The notes under the pieces: generated by a model
What the model saw: only the letters and a program-made list of their open reading frames with translations
The model's database searches: none
Told to the model about the DNA's origin: nothing
Source: Streptomyces kurssanovii
GTDB taxonomy: Bacteria > Actinomycetota > Actinomycetes > Streptomycetales > Streptomycetaceae
Assembly: GCF_014649695.1 (NCBI RefSeq)
Contig: NZ_BMTN01000022.1
Coordinates: 1-64,000 of the forward strand
Reading direction: 5' to 3'
DNA: 64,000 nt
Part shown: positions 54,869 through 63,252 of the stretch, in pieces
How positions within the stretch are numbered: position 1 is the first letter of the stretch
Layout: every line of letters begins with the position of its first letter
Position numbers and translations under genes: made by a program

Positions 54869-55333
54869 TCATCGGCCGCCGCAGGCGGCCTGTTGTGCCG
54901 TACGCCGGCGTACCCGTGGCGTACGGCGGCCGTGCAGCAGCAGATAGAACTGCTCGACCGACTCGCCGGGGCCGTGCTCGAACCGCTTGACGACCTTGCC
55001 GAGCGGGTTCCACACCCGCCCGTCCGGCATCCGCACGCCGACCGGCTGGCCGAACATCTCTCGCTGTCCGGCGTCGAGGTCCACCCAGCAGGCACCGGCC
55101 CGTCTGACCATCACCTCACCGGTGTAGGCGCCGAGCCCGTCGAGGAAGCGGACCACCCCGGTACGGACGGGTCTGTTGCGTCTGAGTCCGTCGACGACGA
55201 CATCGACCAGTCTCAGGCTCGTCACGCTGTAGTCGAGCGGCAGTCTGCTGCGCTCGCTCATCTCCGTGACGAACCGGGCGGTGTAGCTCCGCATGCCCCT
55301 GGCGTCCGGCAGTCCTGCTCCGTGATCTTCCAC
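54869..55333 (-). CDS. Hypothetical protein
   Basis: A 154-residue protein I cannot assign to a named family. The core reads ERSRLPLDYSVTSLRLVDVVVDGLR, then a short Arg-rich turn, then FLDGLGAYTGEVMVRRAGACWVDLDAGQREM and FGQPVGVRMPDGRVWNPLGKVVKRFEHGPGESVEQFYLLLHGR: alternating helices and strands, and the Gly-Ala-Tyr-x-Gly-Glu segment recurs in actinobacterial hypotheticals I have seen. A GTG at 55333 has GGAGAGG eight bases upstream; a later ATG (55294) is possible. Near its stop, GGCCGCCGCAGGCGGCC may end transcription. Flanked by degraded DNA on both sides. Confidence 0.65.
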   Translation of the reverse strand: MEDHGAGLPDARGMRSYTARFVTEMSERSRLPLDYSVTSLRLVDVVVDGLRRNRPVRTGVVRFLDGLGAYTGEVMVRRAGACWVDLDAGQREMFGQPVGVRMPDGRVWNPLGKVVKRFEHGPGESVEQFYLLLHGRRTPRVRRRTAQQAACGGR

Positions 55334-55792
55334 GGCATCCGCCTCTCCACAACGATGGCCTCACCGGACCCAGCGGAAACACGGGCGGGAGCATCACGGA
55401 CGGCACAGGTGGCTGTTCTCACAAGAAAATCAGCGGGCGGCGTACAACCTTCGGCCTGGTCGGAGCGTCGTACGGCATCCGTGGTCAGGGAGCAGCCGCG
55501 CAGGCCGAGTTGGGGCAGGTCGTGCCGGTCCGGGGCCGAGTCCGGCAGGTGGAGTCGGGGCAGGTGGCGCCCGTGCGGGGCCGAGTCCGGCAGGTGGAGT
55601 CGGGGCAGGTGGCGCCCGTGCGGGGCCGAGTCCGGCAGGTGGAGTCGGGGCAGGTGGCGCCCGTGCGGGGCCGAGTCCGGCAGGTGGAGTCGGGGCAGGT
55701 GGCGCCCGTGCGGGGCCGAGTCCGGGGAGGCTGTGTCCTGAGCACGTTGTGTACGGAGCAGGCTGTGTCAGGGGGTGTCGTCGGCGACCGGC
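55334..55792. other. Noncoding region with minisatellite
   Basis: No convincing gene. The 45-bp minisatellite fills the second half; frames across it are simply translations of the repeat. Confidence 0.6.
55531..55725. repeat. 45-bp minisatellite, 4 perfect copies plus partial
   Basis: Units start at 55531, 55576, 55621 and 55666, all 45 bases and identical, beginning CGGGGCCGAGTCCGGCAGGT. A fifth begins at 55711 and runs 15 bases. The upstream flank (55508-55530) is a degenerate unit. The period is a multiple of 3, so one frame would encode 15-residue repeats. Confidence 0.97.
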
Positions 55793-56068
55793 CTAGCCGC
55801 CGTACTCCCGGTCGTCGACCGGCGCGTCGGGCAACTGTGCCTGGAGGGACTCCCGGTAACGGACACAGCCGCGCATGAACCGCGGCCACGGCGGCACCGC
55901 CACCTCGGGCTCCACACGCTCCGGCAGCAGTCCCCACAACTGCGGGTGGTGCCAGCACAGATCGTGGCCCGAGCTGTCCCGGTGCACACGGATCCCCCTG
56001 CGCAGCGCTCTCACCTCGGCCACGAGTTCTTTGCGGCTCAACCGGTCCAGATCATCGTCCAGGTCCAC
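55793..56068 (-). CDS. Small conserved hypothetical protein
   Basis: A ~91-residue protein; the core reads DLDDDLDRLSRKELVAEVRALRRGIRVHRDSSGHDLCWHHPQLWGLLPE and PWPRFMRGCVRYRESLQAQLPD. The segment HRDSSGHDLCWHHPQLWGLLPE (His, Cys, His, His) could bind a metal and is characteristic of a small actinobacterial family without assigned function. I choose GTG 56068 (VDLDDDLDRL) with AGGG upstream; the frame extends to 56308 but that part is Arg/Pro-rich and not conserved-looking. Its start borders the decayed ORF on the opposite strand. Confidence 0.65.
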   Translation of the reverse strand: MDLDDDLDRLSRKELVAEVRALRRGIRVHRDSSGHDLCWHHPQLWGLLPERVEPEVAVPPWPRFMRGCVRYRESLQAQLPDAPVDDREYGG

Positions 56069-56615
56069 AAGGGGCACCCTAGGCACGGGCGGCGGCCGGC
56101 GGACGGTGGACACCCGCACTTGTCGGCGGTACACCGTCGGCGGCTTCCCCGACCTGACCGTGACCAGCGACATCTCCGAGGAGGCGCCGACCTGTCCGAG
56201 CCGCTGGAGGAGTTCACGGTCGTGGACTGCCTGGGCCGGGACGGCCGTACCAAGGGCCGCACCGCGTCCACCTCGGCGCCTGGGACGGCGACGGCAACGA
56301 CCTGCCACGCCCCGAGGGAATCATCTTCCGGCACTTCGACGCCGCGACCGTCCCGTACCTGACGATGTGCCCCTGGACGAAGGAGGTCATCGGCCTCCAC
56401 CAGGCCCAGGCCCCCGCCGCGCCCGCCGTGCAGAAACAGTTCCGCCCTGGCAGCCAGGCGCGCCCGCACGTCGTCGGCGCGGAGTCTTGTGACCGTGGGC
56501 CGGCTTCCGACCATTGCCGCTCGGCAGTGGTCAGGGCTGTGGGGCGGACGGCAGGAACAGGCACGGTGCACAGGCCGGTCAGCAGCAGTGGATCACGACA
56601 TCGTGGAGGTCTTGT
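56069..56615. other. Intergenic region with a decayed ORF
   Basis: Contains the frameshifted plus-strand ORF described separately. I see no intact gene here. Confidence 0.5.
56128..56500 (+). pseudogene. Frameshifted unidentified ORF
   Basis: Three successive frames each show Streptomyces-type codon use and read on smoothly: RYTVGGFPDLTVTSDISEEA, then DLSEPLEEFTVVDCLGRDGR, then HRVHLGAWDGDGND and PEGIIFRHFDAATVPYLTMC. One base must be gained or lost near 56190 and again near 56255. The last frame runs on through a basic section without a family end. I do not recognise it; a WDGDG and a HFD motif are visible. Confidence 0.45.
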
Positions 56616-57524
56616 TCATGCTGTTTCGTGGTGGAGGGAGTCCAGGACGGTGAGTTCGTCCTGGGAAAGGCGGAGGACGCCGGCGGCCACGTTCTGGGCG
56701 AGGTGGTCGGGATCGCCGGTGCCGGGGATGGCCAGGACGTGGGGGCCCTGGTGCAGGGTCCAGGCCAGCCGGATCTGGGCTGTGCTCACCCCGTGGGCGC
56801 GGGCGATGGTGTGCACCTGCCTCTTGTCGTCGCTGGTCGCGCCGCCGTCGCGTCCGGTGCCGGCGATCGAGTAGAACGGCACGAACGCGATGCGTTGTTC
56901 ACCGCAGGCGTGCAGGAATTCCTTCTGCTCGGGCGATGCGCCGATGCCGTACATGTTCTGGACGCAGACCACTGGCGCGATGGCCTGGGCCTCGGCGAGG
57001 TGGTGGGGGCGGACGTTGGACAGGCCCAGGTGACGGATGAGTCCGGCCTCGCGAAGTGCGGCGAGTGCGCCGAAGCGTTCGGCGATCGAATCGGTGCCCA
57101 CGATGCGCAGGTTGACCACGTCGAGGTGGTCGCGGCCGAGCTGGCGGAGGTTCTCCTCGACCTGGCCGCGCAGTTGCTCCGGGGTGGCGTGCGGCAGCCA
57201 CTGGCCCGAGGGGTCGCGGCCTGGTCCGACCTTGGTGGTGATGACGAGGTCGTCCGGGTAGGGGGCCAGTGCCCGGTTGATCAGCTCGTTCGCGGAGCGC
57301 AGCGACGAGAAGTAGAACGCCGCGGTGTCGATGTGGTTCACGCCGAGCTCGACCGCGCGGCGCAGCACGCCCATTGCCTGACCGCGGTCGCGCGGGACGG
57401 CATCTGCCGCGAACGCCTCGCCGTGCTGGGGCAGGCGCATCGTGCCGAAACCGACCCGGTTGATCGTCAGGTCGCCGAGATCGAAGGTGCCCGACGCCGT
57501 CGCGGTGATCGTCTGTGAGGTCAT
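56616..57524 (-). CDS. Aldo/keto reductase
   Basis: A 302-residue NADPH-dependent TIM-barrel oxidoreductase. The catalytic tetrad appears as HIDTAAFYFSSLRSANELI (Asp and, in place of the usual Tyr-Gly, a Phe-Tyr-Phe-Ser segment), VITTKVGPGRDPSG (Lys), and DHLDVVNLRIVG (a Leu-Arg where most have a His, so the substrate pocket is altered). LSNVRPHHLAEAQ and RIAFVPFYSIAGTG are typical C-terminal segments. VLAIPGTGDPDHLAQNVAA binds the NADPH phosphate. Best placed with the AKR oxidoreductases that pair with their own regulators: it is divergent from an ArsR-type regulator gene 67 bases away. Confidence 0.85.
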   Translation of the reverse strand: MTSQTITATASGTFDLGDLTINRVGFGTMRLPQHGEAFAADAVPRDRGQAMGVLRRAVELGVNHIDTAAFYFSSLRSANELINRALAPYPDDLVITTKVGPGRDPSGQWLPHATPEQLRGQVEENLRQLGRDHLDVVNLRIVGTDSIAERFGALAALREAGLIRHLGLSNVRPHHLAEAQAIAPVVCVQNMYGIGASPEQKEFLHACGEQRIAFVPFYSIAGTGRDGGATSDDKRQVHTIARAHGVSTAQIRLAWTLHQGPHVLAIPGTGDPDHLAQNVAAGVLRLSQDELTVLDSLHHETA

Positions 57525-57562
57525 GGCGGGATGATCTCCGCACGGTAGGCTGGCCCGCCAAT

Positions 57563-57582
57563 GATTCAGAAATCCATGAATC
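57563..57582. promoter_or_regulatory. Inverted repeat between the reductase and regulator genes
   Basis: GATTCA (57563-57568) and TGAATC (57577-57582), 8-base spacer, inside the only AT-rich stretch of the 67-base divergent gap. Likely the binding site of the regulator encoded to its right. Confidence 0.7.
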
Positions 57583-57591
57583 CATTGAGGA

Positions 57592-58647
57592 GTGGTCGTC
57601 CTGGCGGAGTTGGCGTTCTCGGCGAGCGATCTGGCGCAGGTGCGGTTCGCCGTCTCACCGATGTGGGAGGTCGCGCCCAGCTTCCGGCTGCTGAGGTCTG
57701 CCGCCGCGCACCCGGTCCACCGGCCCTGGGCCGACCAGGTGCGGCCGCGCATCATGGCCGCCGGGCTGGACCGAGGCTGGCTCTCCGAGCTGATCCCGCC
57801 CACCGGCTACGTCCCCGACTTCCTCAACCCGGCCCCCGCCGGACCGGCCCCCACACCGGTGGCAGAGCGCGATGCGATCCTCGACTCCCCCGCCGACCGG
57901 GTACGCCGGGACCTCGACCACCTGGCCCGCCACCAGAGGAATCTCGGCCCCCGACTGCGGACACTGCACGCCGACCCGCGGGCCCGCCTGGCCAAGGTCA
58001 CAGAGGAGTTGGAAACGTACTGGGAGCTGGCACTGGCCCCCTACTGGGCACGGATCCGGGCAGTAGTGGAGGCAGACATCTTCTACCGGGCCCGCATGGT
58101 CGCCGAGCACGGCGCGGGCCGCCTCTTCAACGACCTGCACGCTTCGGTGAGCTGGGACGACAACGCACTACGGATAGCCCGCCGAAAACAGCCGCTGACC
58201 CGCAAGACGGCAGGTACGGGACTGCTGCTGATCCCCTCGGTCTTCACCGGACCGGGACTGCGCACCCGGACCACGCTGCCGGATCCACCACAACTTGCCT
58301 ATCCGGCGCGCGGTGTCGGCTCACTATGGAAGGCGCGGCCCGTCCCCCGGACCGACACCCTCGCCGTCGTACTCGGCCGCTCGCGGACCCTGCTGCTGAC
58401 CGAACTGGAGACCCCGGCCTCCACCACACAATTGGCCCACCGCACCGGGCTCTCCCCAGCCGGGGTATCCCAATCCCTCACCGCACTGCGCAACGCGGGC
58501 TTGGTCAGCGCCCACCGCGCCGGCCGCTCCGTCCTCTACGCCCGCACCGCCGCGGCCGAAACCCTCCTCAATGCCGCCTCCGCTCGAGACTCGGCTCACC
58601 CTCCGAAGGATTTCCGGAGCCGACCGCCGAGCCGGCGGTGGCCATAG
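57592..58647 (+). CDS. ArsR-family transcriptional regulator with N-terminal sensor region
   Basis: A 351-residue regulator of the type common in Streptomyces: a DUF5937-like first ~240 residues (DLAQVRFAVSPMWEVAPSFRLL, RHQRNLGPRLRTLHADPRAR) and an ArsR winged helix at the end (ILRSRTLLLTELETPASTTQLAHRTGLSPAGVSQSLTALRNAGLV, then LVSAHRAGRSVLYARTAA). The AHRTGLSPAGVSQSLTALRNAGL helix-turn-helix is clear. Start uncertain: GTG 57592 lies only a few bases from GAGGA; a CTG or other start nearby is possible. It probably represses the divergent aldo/keto reductase gene. Confidence 0.8.
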   Translation: MVVLAELAFSASDLAQVRFAVSPMWEVAPSFRLLRSAAAHPVHRPWADQVRPRIMAAGLDRGWLSELIPPTGYVPDFLNPAPAGPAPTPVAERDAILDSPADRVRRDLDHLARHQRNLGPRLRTLHADPRARLAKVTEELETYWELALAPYWARIRAVVEADIFYRARMVAEHGAGRLFNDLHASVSWDDNALRIARRKQPLTRKTAGTGLLLIPSVFTGPGLRTRTTLPDPPQLAYPARGVGSLWKARPVPRTDTLAVVLGRSRTLLLTELETPASTTQLAHRTGLSPAGVSQSLTALRNAGLVSAHRAGRSVLYARTAAAETLLNAASARDSAHPPKDFRSRPPSRRWP

Positions 58648-58717
58648 GAGGAACGCCGCATCATCGTCGAATCCGGGCAGGTGGGCCGCTCGCGGTGTCG
58701 GGAAGGTCCTGCCCGTC

Positions 58718-59572
58718 CTACTGCCGTGACGGCTTCTGCATCGGGGCACGCCACTTGTCCGGCCCCGCCTGGGGATCGAGGGGGGACGGTGCGTCGGCGC
58801 CGGTGTTCTCGCCGGCCCCCGGGCCGTTCCCTTCGCCCGCCGGGCCGGCCGGCCGGTCCGGCGACAGGCCCGCACAGTACGCCTCGACCTGGTCGGGGCC
58901 GCCGGCGACGGCGGCCAACCGCTCGCTCACGGCACGTTCGTCGGCGCCGCCCTCGGCCTCTCGCCCGTCGGCCTTGCCGCCGTTCGCGTTGCCGCCGCCC
59001 GGCTTTCCGTGGTTCCGGCCTGCCGCCGCTGCCGCCTCATAGGCGCGGCAATGGGCGGTCAGATCCTTGGCGGTGGGCGGGTGTTCGTGAGCTCCCGGGA
59101 CGGTGGCGGCCGGGACGGCGGGCACCGTGGCGGGCGGAGTCGCACCGGTGCTCCGCTCCTCCGCGCCGGACGGAAAGACGCGGGGAGCCGGGCGGGGCTT
59201 GTCGGCGGGCGGGTCCGCGAAGGGGGACGGGATCGCGCCGGCCGCCATCGCGAAGCCGCCGAGCATGACACCGGCGACAAGTGCGCCGGCACCGGCCCGG
59301 ATCCAGGGGACACGGGTCCGCGTCTCCGCCGGCCGCCAGTCGTCCTCGGGGCGGGTGGGCAGCTCGAGCGCCCCTTCGTCCCGGGCGGCGCGGAACGCCG
59401 CCAGGGCGTTCTCCTCGGCATGGGGAGCGACGGGCGCGGGGCGCGCGGCGGCGGCGAGCAACTCGTCGAGCGTCGGCTGCCTCGACTCCGCGGGCAACTG
59501 CGGCTGCGGCTGCGGCGATGCTTGCGGCGGCGCGGCGGGGCCCACGGCGTCTCCGGATCGGTTTTCGGTCAT
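58718..59572 (-). CDS. Membrane protein with Pro/Ala-rich regions, probable anti-sigma partner
   Basis: A 284-residue single-pass membrane protein. A cytoplasmic N-terminus of ~100 residues (LDELLAAAARPAPVAPHAEENALAAFRAARDEGA) leads to a helix (GAGALVAGVMLGGFAMAAGAI) and an exported, Pro/Gly-rich C-terminal ~150 residues with a few Cys (HCRAYEAAAAAGRNHG, VEAYCAGLSPDRP). It overlaps the sigma gene by 4 bases, so the two are coupled. This layout is that of an ECF anti-sigma factor, but the usual zinc-binding HxxxCxxC motif is absent. The name rests on context. Confidence 0.75.
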   Translation of the reverse strand: MTENRSGDAVGPAAPPQASPQPQPQLPAESRQPTLDELLAAAARPAPVAPHAEENALAAFRAARDEGALELPTRPEDDWRPAETRTRVPWIRAGAGALVAGVMLGGFAMAAGAIPSPFADPPADKPRPAPRVFPSGAEERSTGATPPATVPAVPAATVPGAHEHPPTAKDLTAHCRAYEAAAAAGRNHGKPGGGNANGGKADGREAEGGADERAVSERLAAVAGGPDQVEAYCAGLSPDRPAGPAGEGNGPGAGENTGADAPSPLDPQAGPDKWRAPMQKPSRQ

Positions 59573-60228
59573 CTCGCATCTCCCAGCGAAGGGGAGTCCG
59601 AATCTGTCACACCGCCGCGCGGCGGCGACGCCAGGTATCTCTCCAGCCGTCTGAGTCCCCGGTGGGTGGCGGAGCGCACGGCTCCCGGGCGTTTGCCCAG
59701 TACGCGTGCGGCGGCCGGCCCGTCGAGTCCGATGACGGTCTGCAGGAGCACCGCCTCCGCCTGCTGCCGCGGCAGTTGAGCGATGAGGGCAAGGGCCTCC
59801 TGGGTGGAGACGGTCTCGAAGGCCTCTGCCGCCGTGTCCTGCGGGGCGGGCAGTCCGGTGAGCTCGCTCTCGAGGACCGTCCCGCGCGGGCGGCTCCGGA
59901 TGCGGCGCAGGTGGTCCATGGCGCGGTGGCGGGCGATGGTCGCCGTCCATGCTCTGAAGCCGGCGCCGTCGCCGCGGAAGCGCCCGAGGTCGCGGGCTAT
60001 TTCAAGCCAGGCGTCGGACGCGACGTCCTCGGCGTCGTCGCCCACGAGGCCGCGCAGATAACCGAGCAGCGGAGGGTGGACGAGTCGATAGGCCGCCGAG
60101 AAGGCGGCCTCGTCACCCCGTTGTGCCCGCACCACCGCATCGCCGAGCTCCTTGTCGTGCGTCTCCGCACGCCGGCTGCCCCGCCCCTTGCCCACTCGGC
60201 CCTCTTCGTTCCCGCCGGCACGGCGCAC
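59569..60228 (-). CDS. ECF sigma factor
   Basis: A 219-residue sigma-70 factor of the ECF type. Region 2 reads VVRAQRGDEAAFSAAYRLVHPPLLGYLRGLVGDDAEDVASDAWLEI and FRAWTATIARHRAMDHLRRI. Region 4 reads LPRQQAEAVLLQTVIGLDGPAAARVLGKRPGAVRSATHRGLRRLERYL, the -35 recognition helix. GTG 60228 is listed; a GTG at 60195 behind GAAGAGG is an equally good alternative. Followed, with a 4-base overlap, by the membrane protein that probably inhibits it. Convergence at its right side with the molybdate genes is only apparent, as both lie on the minus strand. Confidence 0.9.
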   Translation of the reverse strand: MRRAGGNEEGRVGKGRGSRRAETHDKELGDAVVRAQRGDEAAFSAAYRLVHPPLLGYLRGLVGDDAEDVASDAWLEIARDLGRFRGDGAGFRAWTATIARHRAMDHLRRIRSRPRGTVLESELTGLPAPQDTAAEAFETVSTQEALALIAQLPRQQAEAVLLQTVIGLDGPAAARVLGKRPGAVRSATHRGLRRLERYLASPPRGGVTDSDSPSLGDAR

Positions 60229-60314
60229 CCGTGCCCATGTCCCCCGTAGTGGTCAGCGCCGTCGCCCACGCAAACGTCACAGCTCACCGGCCGCGCGGGC
60301 GGCGGCGCGGGGAG

Positions 60315-62312
60315 TTACAGGCCGACCACGGTGACCTCGGTGGCCTTGACGCCCGTCCAGACCGGCTCCCCTTCCGCGAGGCCCAGTTCGGCCGCCGCCT
60401 GCGGAGTGATCTCGGCGACCAGGTCCGGCGCGTGCGGCGAGGTGACGAGGACGCGCAGCCGGCTCCCCACGGTGGTGATCTCGCGTACGGTGCCGGGCCA
60501 GACGTTGCGGGGGCTGCCGCCGGGGCGTTCGCGGTGCACGGACACCGCCTCCGGGGCGATGATCGCGAGGACGTCCGTGCCCGGTGTCAGCGGGTCGGCC
60601 ACCACGAGCCGTCCGCCGCCGCCGAGTTCGATGCCGCCGGCCACCGCCGTGCCGGGCCAGGCGTTGCGGCCGAGCATCCGCGCGACCCACGGCGAACGCG
60701 GATGGCGGGTGACCTCCGCGGGCGGCGCGTCCTGGACGGCGCGGCCGTCCTCGAGGACGAGTACGCGGTCGGCCAGCGACACGGCCTCCACCGGGTCGTG
60801 GGTGACGATCAGACAGACACCGCCGAAGCTGTCGAGATGACCGCGGAGGGTGTGGCGTACCTGTGCCCGGGTCGTCTGGTCGAGGGCGGCGAGCGGTTCG
60901 TCCAGCAGCAGCAGCCGAGGCCGGGCGGCGAGGGCGCGGGCGAGGGCGACGCGCTGGGCCTGGCCGCCGGAGAGCTGGCCGGGTCTGCGGGCGGCGAGAT
61001 GGCCGACTCCGAGCCGTTCGAGCCACTCCTGTGCGCTGCGGCGGGCCTCCGTACGGGAGACGCCTCGCGCGCGCAGCCCGTACGCGGTGTTACCGAGGGC
61101 GCTCAGGTGCGGGAACAGCGCGCCGTCCTGGGGCACCCAGGCCACACCGCGGCGGTGGGGCGGCAGGGCGGACACGTCGGTGTCGCCGAGCCGCAGGGCG
61201 GCGTGGGCGCGCGGGGTCAGTCCGAGGAGGGCACGCAACAGGGTCGTCTTGCCCGCGCCGTTGGGGCCGACGACGGCGATGGTGGTGCCGGGTGCGGCGT
61301 CGAGGGTGAGCTCGTCGAAGCCGGTGACCTCCGCGTGCAGGGGCCAGCGTGCGTCCGCCGCCGGCGACCCGGCCGGCGAGGCCGCCGGGGCTCCCGGGGC
61401 GATGGGGCCGGGTGCGTCCGGTTCGGCCACGGCGGCGGGCACCCGGCGGGCCGCGGCGGGCGGAGCCCCGCCCGTCCATCGGCCGCGCAGGGCGATCAGC
61501 ACGGCCATGGCGATGACGAGCAGCAGGAGTGAGAGCGACGTCGCCGCGTCCGGTTCTTCCTGGAGCAGCAGATACACCTGCAAGGGAAGCGTCTGCGTGG
61601 TGCCCGGCAGATTGCCGGCGAAGGTGATCGTCGCGCCGAACTCGCCGAGCGCACGGGCCCAGGTCAGTGCCGCTCCGGCGATCAGCCCGGGGGCGACCAT
61701 CGGCAGGGTGACGGTGAGGAAGACCCGGAGCGGCGAGGCGCCGAGCGAGGCGGCCGTCTCCTCGTAGCCCGGGCGCAGACCGCCCAGGGCGCCCTCGAGG
61801 CTGATGACGAGGAACGGCATGGCCACGAAGGTGGCGGCGACGACGGCGCCGGAGGTGTGGAACGGCAGCGTGATGCCGAAGGTGTCCTCCAGCCACGGCC
61901 CCAGCAGTCCGCGCCGGCCGAAGGCGAGCAGCAGTGCCACTCCCCCGACGGTGGGCGGCAGCACCATGGGCAGGAGGACGAGCGAGCGGACGAGCGTCTT
62001 GCCCGGGAAGTCGGTCCGTGCCAGCACCCAGGCGAGCGGCACGCCGAGCAGCAGGGACAGTCCGAGCGCCCAGAAGGAGACGACGAGCGACAGCCGCAGC
62101 GACTCGGTGACGCCGGGGCTGGTCAGATGGCCGCCGATGTCGCTCCATGCGGTCCGGCCGAGGATGCCGGCCAGGGGCAGCAGCAGGAACGCGACGGCGA
62201 GCAGCGCGGGGACGGCCAGGACCACGGGCGTACGCGCTCCGATGCCCCTACGGGGCCGATCCCGCCTGCCGGTCGGACGGGACGACGGGGGCGTGTCGCG
62301 TAGGCGCTTCAT
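60315..62312 (-). CDS. modBC: Molybdate ABC transporter, fused permease-ATPase (ModB-ModC)
   Basis: A 665-residue single polypeptide joining two usually separate molybdate transporter parts. Residues ~25-280 are a ModB-type permease with six hydrophobic segments; the EAA loop appears as EETAASLGASPLRVFLTVTLP. Residues ~345-545 are a ModC-type ATPase: Walker A GPNGAGKTT, signature QLSGGQAQRVALARALAARP, Walker B LLLLDEPLAALD, switch His in VTHDPVEA. The last ~100 residues (residues ~550-665) contain TOBE-like repeats (PEAVSVHRERPG). A Pro/Ala-rich linker joins the halves. ModA and a TOBE regulator are encoded just upstream. Confidence 0.93.
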   Translation of the reverse strand: MKRLRDTPPSSRPTGRRDRPRRGIGARTPVVLAVPALLAVAFLLLPLAGILGRTAWSDIGGHLTSPGVTESLRLSLVVSFWALGLSLLLGVPLAWVLARTDFPGKTLVRSLVLLPMVLPPTVGGVALLLAFGRRGLLGPWLEDTFGITLPFHTSGAVVAATFVAMPFLVISLEGALGGLRPGYEETAASLGASPLRVFLTVTLPMVAPGLIAGAALTWARALGEFGATITFAGNLPGTTQTLPLQVYLLLQEEPDAATSLSLLLLVIAMAVLIALRGRWTGGAPPAAARRVPAAVAEPDAPGPIAPGAPAASPAGSPAADARWPLHAEVTGFDELTLDAAPGTTIAVVGPNGAGKTTLLRALLGLTPRAHAALRLGDTDVSALPPHRRGVAWVPQDGALFPHLSALGNTAYGLRARGVSRTEARRSAQEWLERLGVGHLAARRPGQLSGGQAQRVALARALAARPRLLLLDEPLAALDQTTRAQVRHTLRGHLDSFGGVCLIVTHDPVEAVSLADRVLVLEDGRAVQDAPPAEVTRHPRSPWVARMLGRNAWPGTAVAGGIELGGGGRLVVADPLTPGTDVLAIIAPEAVSVHRERPGGSPRNVWPGTVREITTVGSRLRVLVTSPHAPDLVAEITPQAAAELGLAEGEPVWTGVKATEVTVVGL

Positions 62313-62362
62313 GGTGCGTCCTGGTGATCGAGCGGAGAGGGGACGGCCGGCGGGGAGAGCGG

Positions 62363-63181
62363 TTACGGCTGCTGGAAGCCCGCGTCCCGGAGGATCTTTT
62401 GCGCCTCGGGGCCGGTCAGCCAGGTCACGAACGCCTTTGCCGCGTCGGGGTTCCGCGACGACTTCAGCGTCGCCGCCGGGTAGGAGGCGACGGCGTTGTG
62501 GCCGTCGGGGATGTCGACGGCGTCGACCGTGTCGGCGGCGACGGCGGCGTCCGTGCGGTAGACGATGCCCGCGTCGGCCTCGCCCATCTCCACCTTGCTG
62601 AGCACGGCCCGGACGTTCGGCTCCTCGGACACCGGACGCACGTCGACGTCGCGGCCCTGGAGGATCTGCCTGCTGTAGCGGCCGACGGGGACCTCGGGCG
62701 CGGCGAGCACGACCGTGAGCTTGGTCGCGGCGAGGTCCTCGAGCGAACCGATCTTGTGCGGATTGCCCTTCCCGGTGGCGATGACCAGCCTGTTCTTCGC
62801 GATGACCACCGGGGAGCCGGTGTCGGCGGCGAGGCCGTCCATGGTCCTGCTGTCGGCGGTGACCAGGGCGTCGGCGGGAGCCCCCTGCCTGACCTGCGCG
62901 GCGAGCTCCTGCGAGCCGGCGAAGGAGAAGGTGATCTCCGTGCCGGGGTGCGACGTCTCGTAGGCGTCGCCCGCGGTCTTGAAGACGTCGGTGAGCGAGG
63001 CCGCGGCGAGCACGGTGAGGCGGGCGGCGGGCGGTTCGCCTGAGGCGCTCGTCCCGCTCCCGGCGTCGCCGGTGCCGCAGGCGGCGAGCGGGGCGAGCAG
63101 GGCGGCCGTCAGGATCGCGGCCGCGGCGCGGCGTCGCCCGGGAACGGGAGAGCGGCGGCGTCCGCCGGGGGTGGGGAACAC
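62363..63181 (-). CDS. modA: Molybdate-binding lipoprotein
   Basis: A 272-residue substrate-binding protein of the ModA family that hands molybdate (or tungstate) to the permease. Lipoprotein signal with lipobox near APLAAC (about residue 33). LTVLAAASLTDVFKTAGDAYETSHPG, FSFAGSQELAAQVRQGAPADALVTAD and KNRLVIATGKGNP are the family's ligand-binding sections (A-A-A-S-L, SG-Q-L, and the Asp). GTG start behind GAGGAG at 63181. It lies between the fused transporter gene (51 bases before that start) and the TOBE regulator. Confidence 0.93.
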   Translation of the reverse strand: MFPTPGGRRRSPVPGRRRAAAAILTAALLAPLAACGTGDAGSGTSASGEPPAARLTVLAAASLTDVFKTAGDAYETSHPGTEITFSFAGSQELAAQVRQGAPADALVTADSRTMDGLAADTGSPVVIAKNRLVIATGKGNPHKIGSLEDLAATKLTVVLAAPEVPVGRYSRQILQGRDVDVRPVSEEPNVRAVLSKVEMGEADAGIVYRTDAAVAADTVDAVDIPDGHNAVASYPAATLKSSRNPDAAKAFVTWLTGPEAQKILRDAGFQQP

Positions 63182-63252
63182 GGGACGGGACTCCTCTGTG
63201 CTGCGGTGCGCCGCATCGCGCGGACGGCTCCGACCGCGGCCGGGCGCCCGGT

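Noticed and set aside
55531-55725. CRISPR-like or coding repeat
   Set aside because: Contiguous 45-bp units without spacers; the plus-strand frame has no supported start or family.
56365-56874. Intact 169-codon plus-strand gene
   Set aside because: The first half is the last frame of the decayed ORF and the second half is antisense to the aldo/keto reductase.
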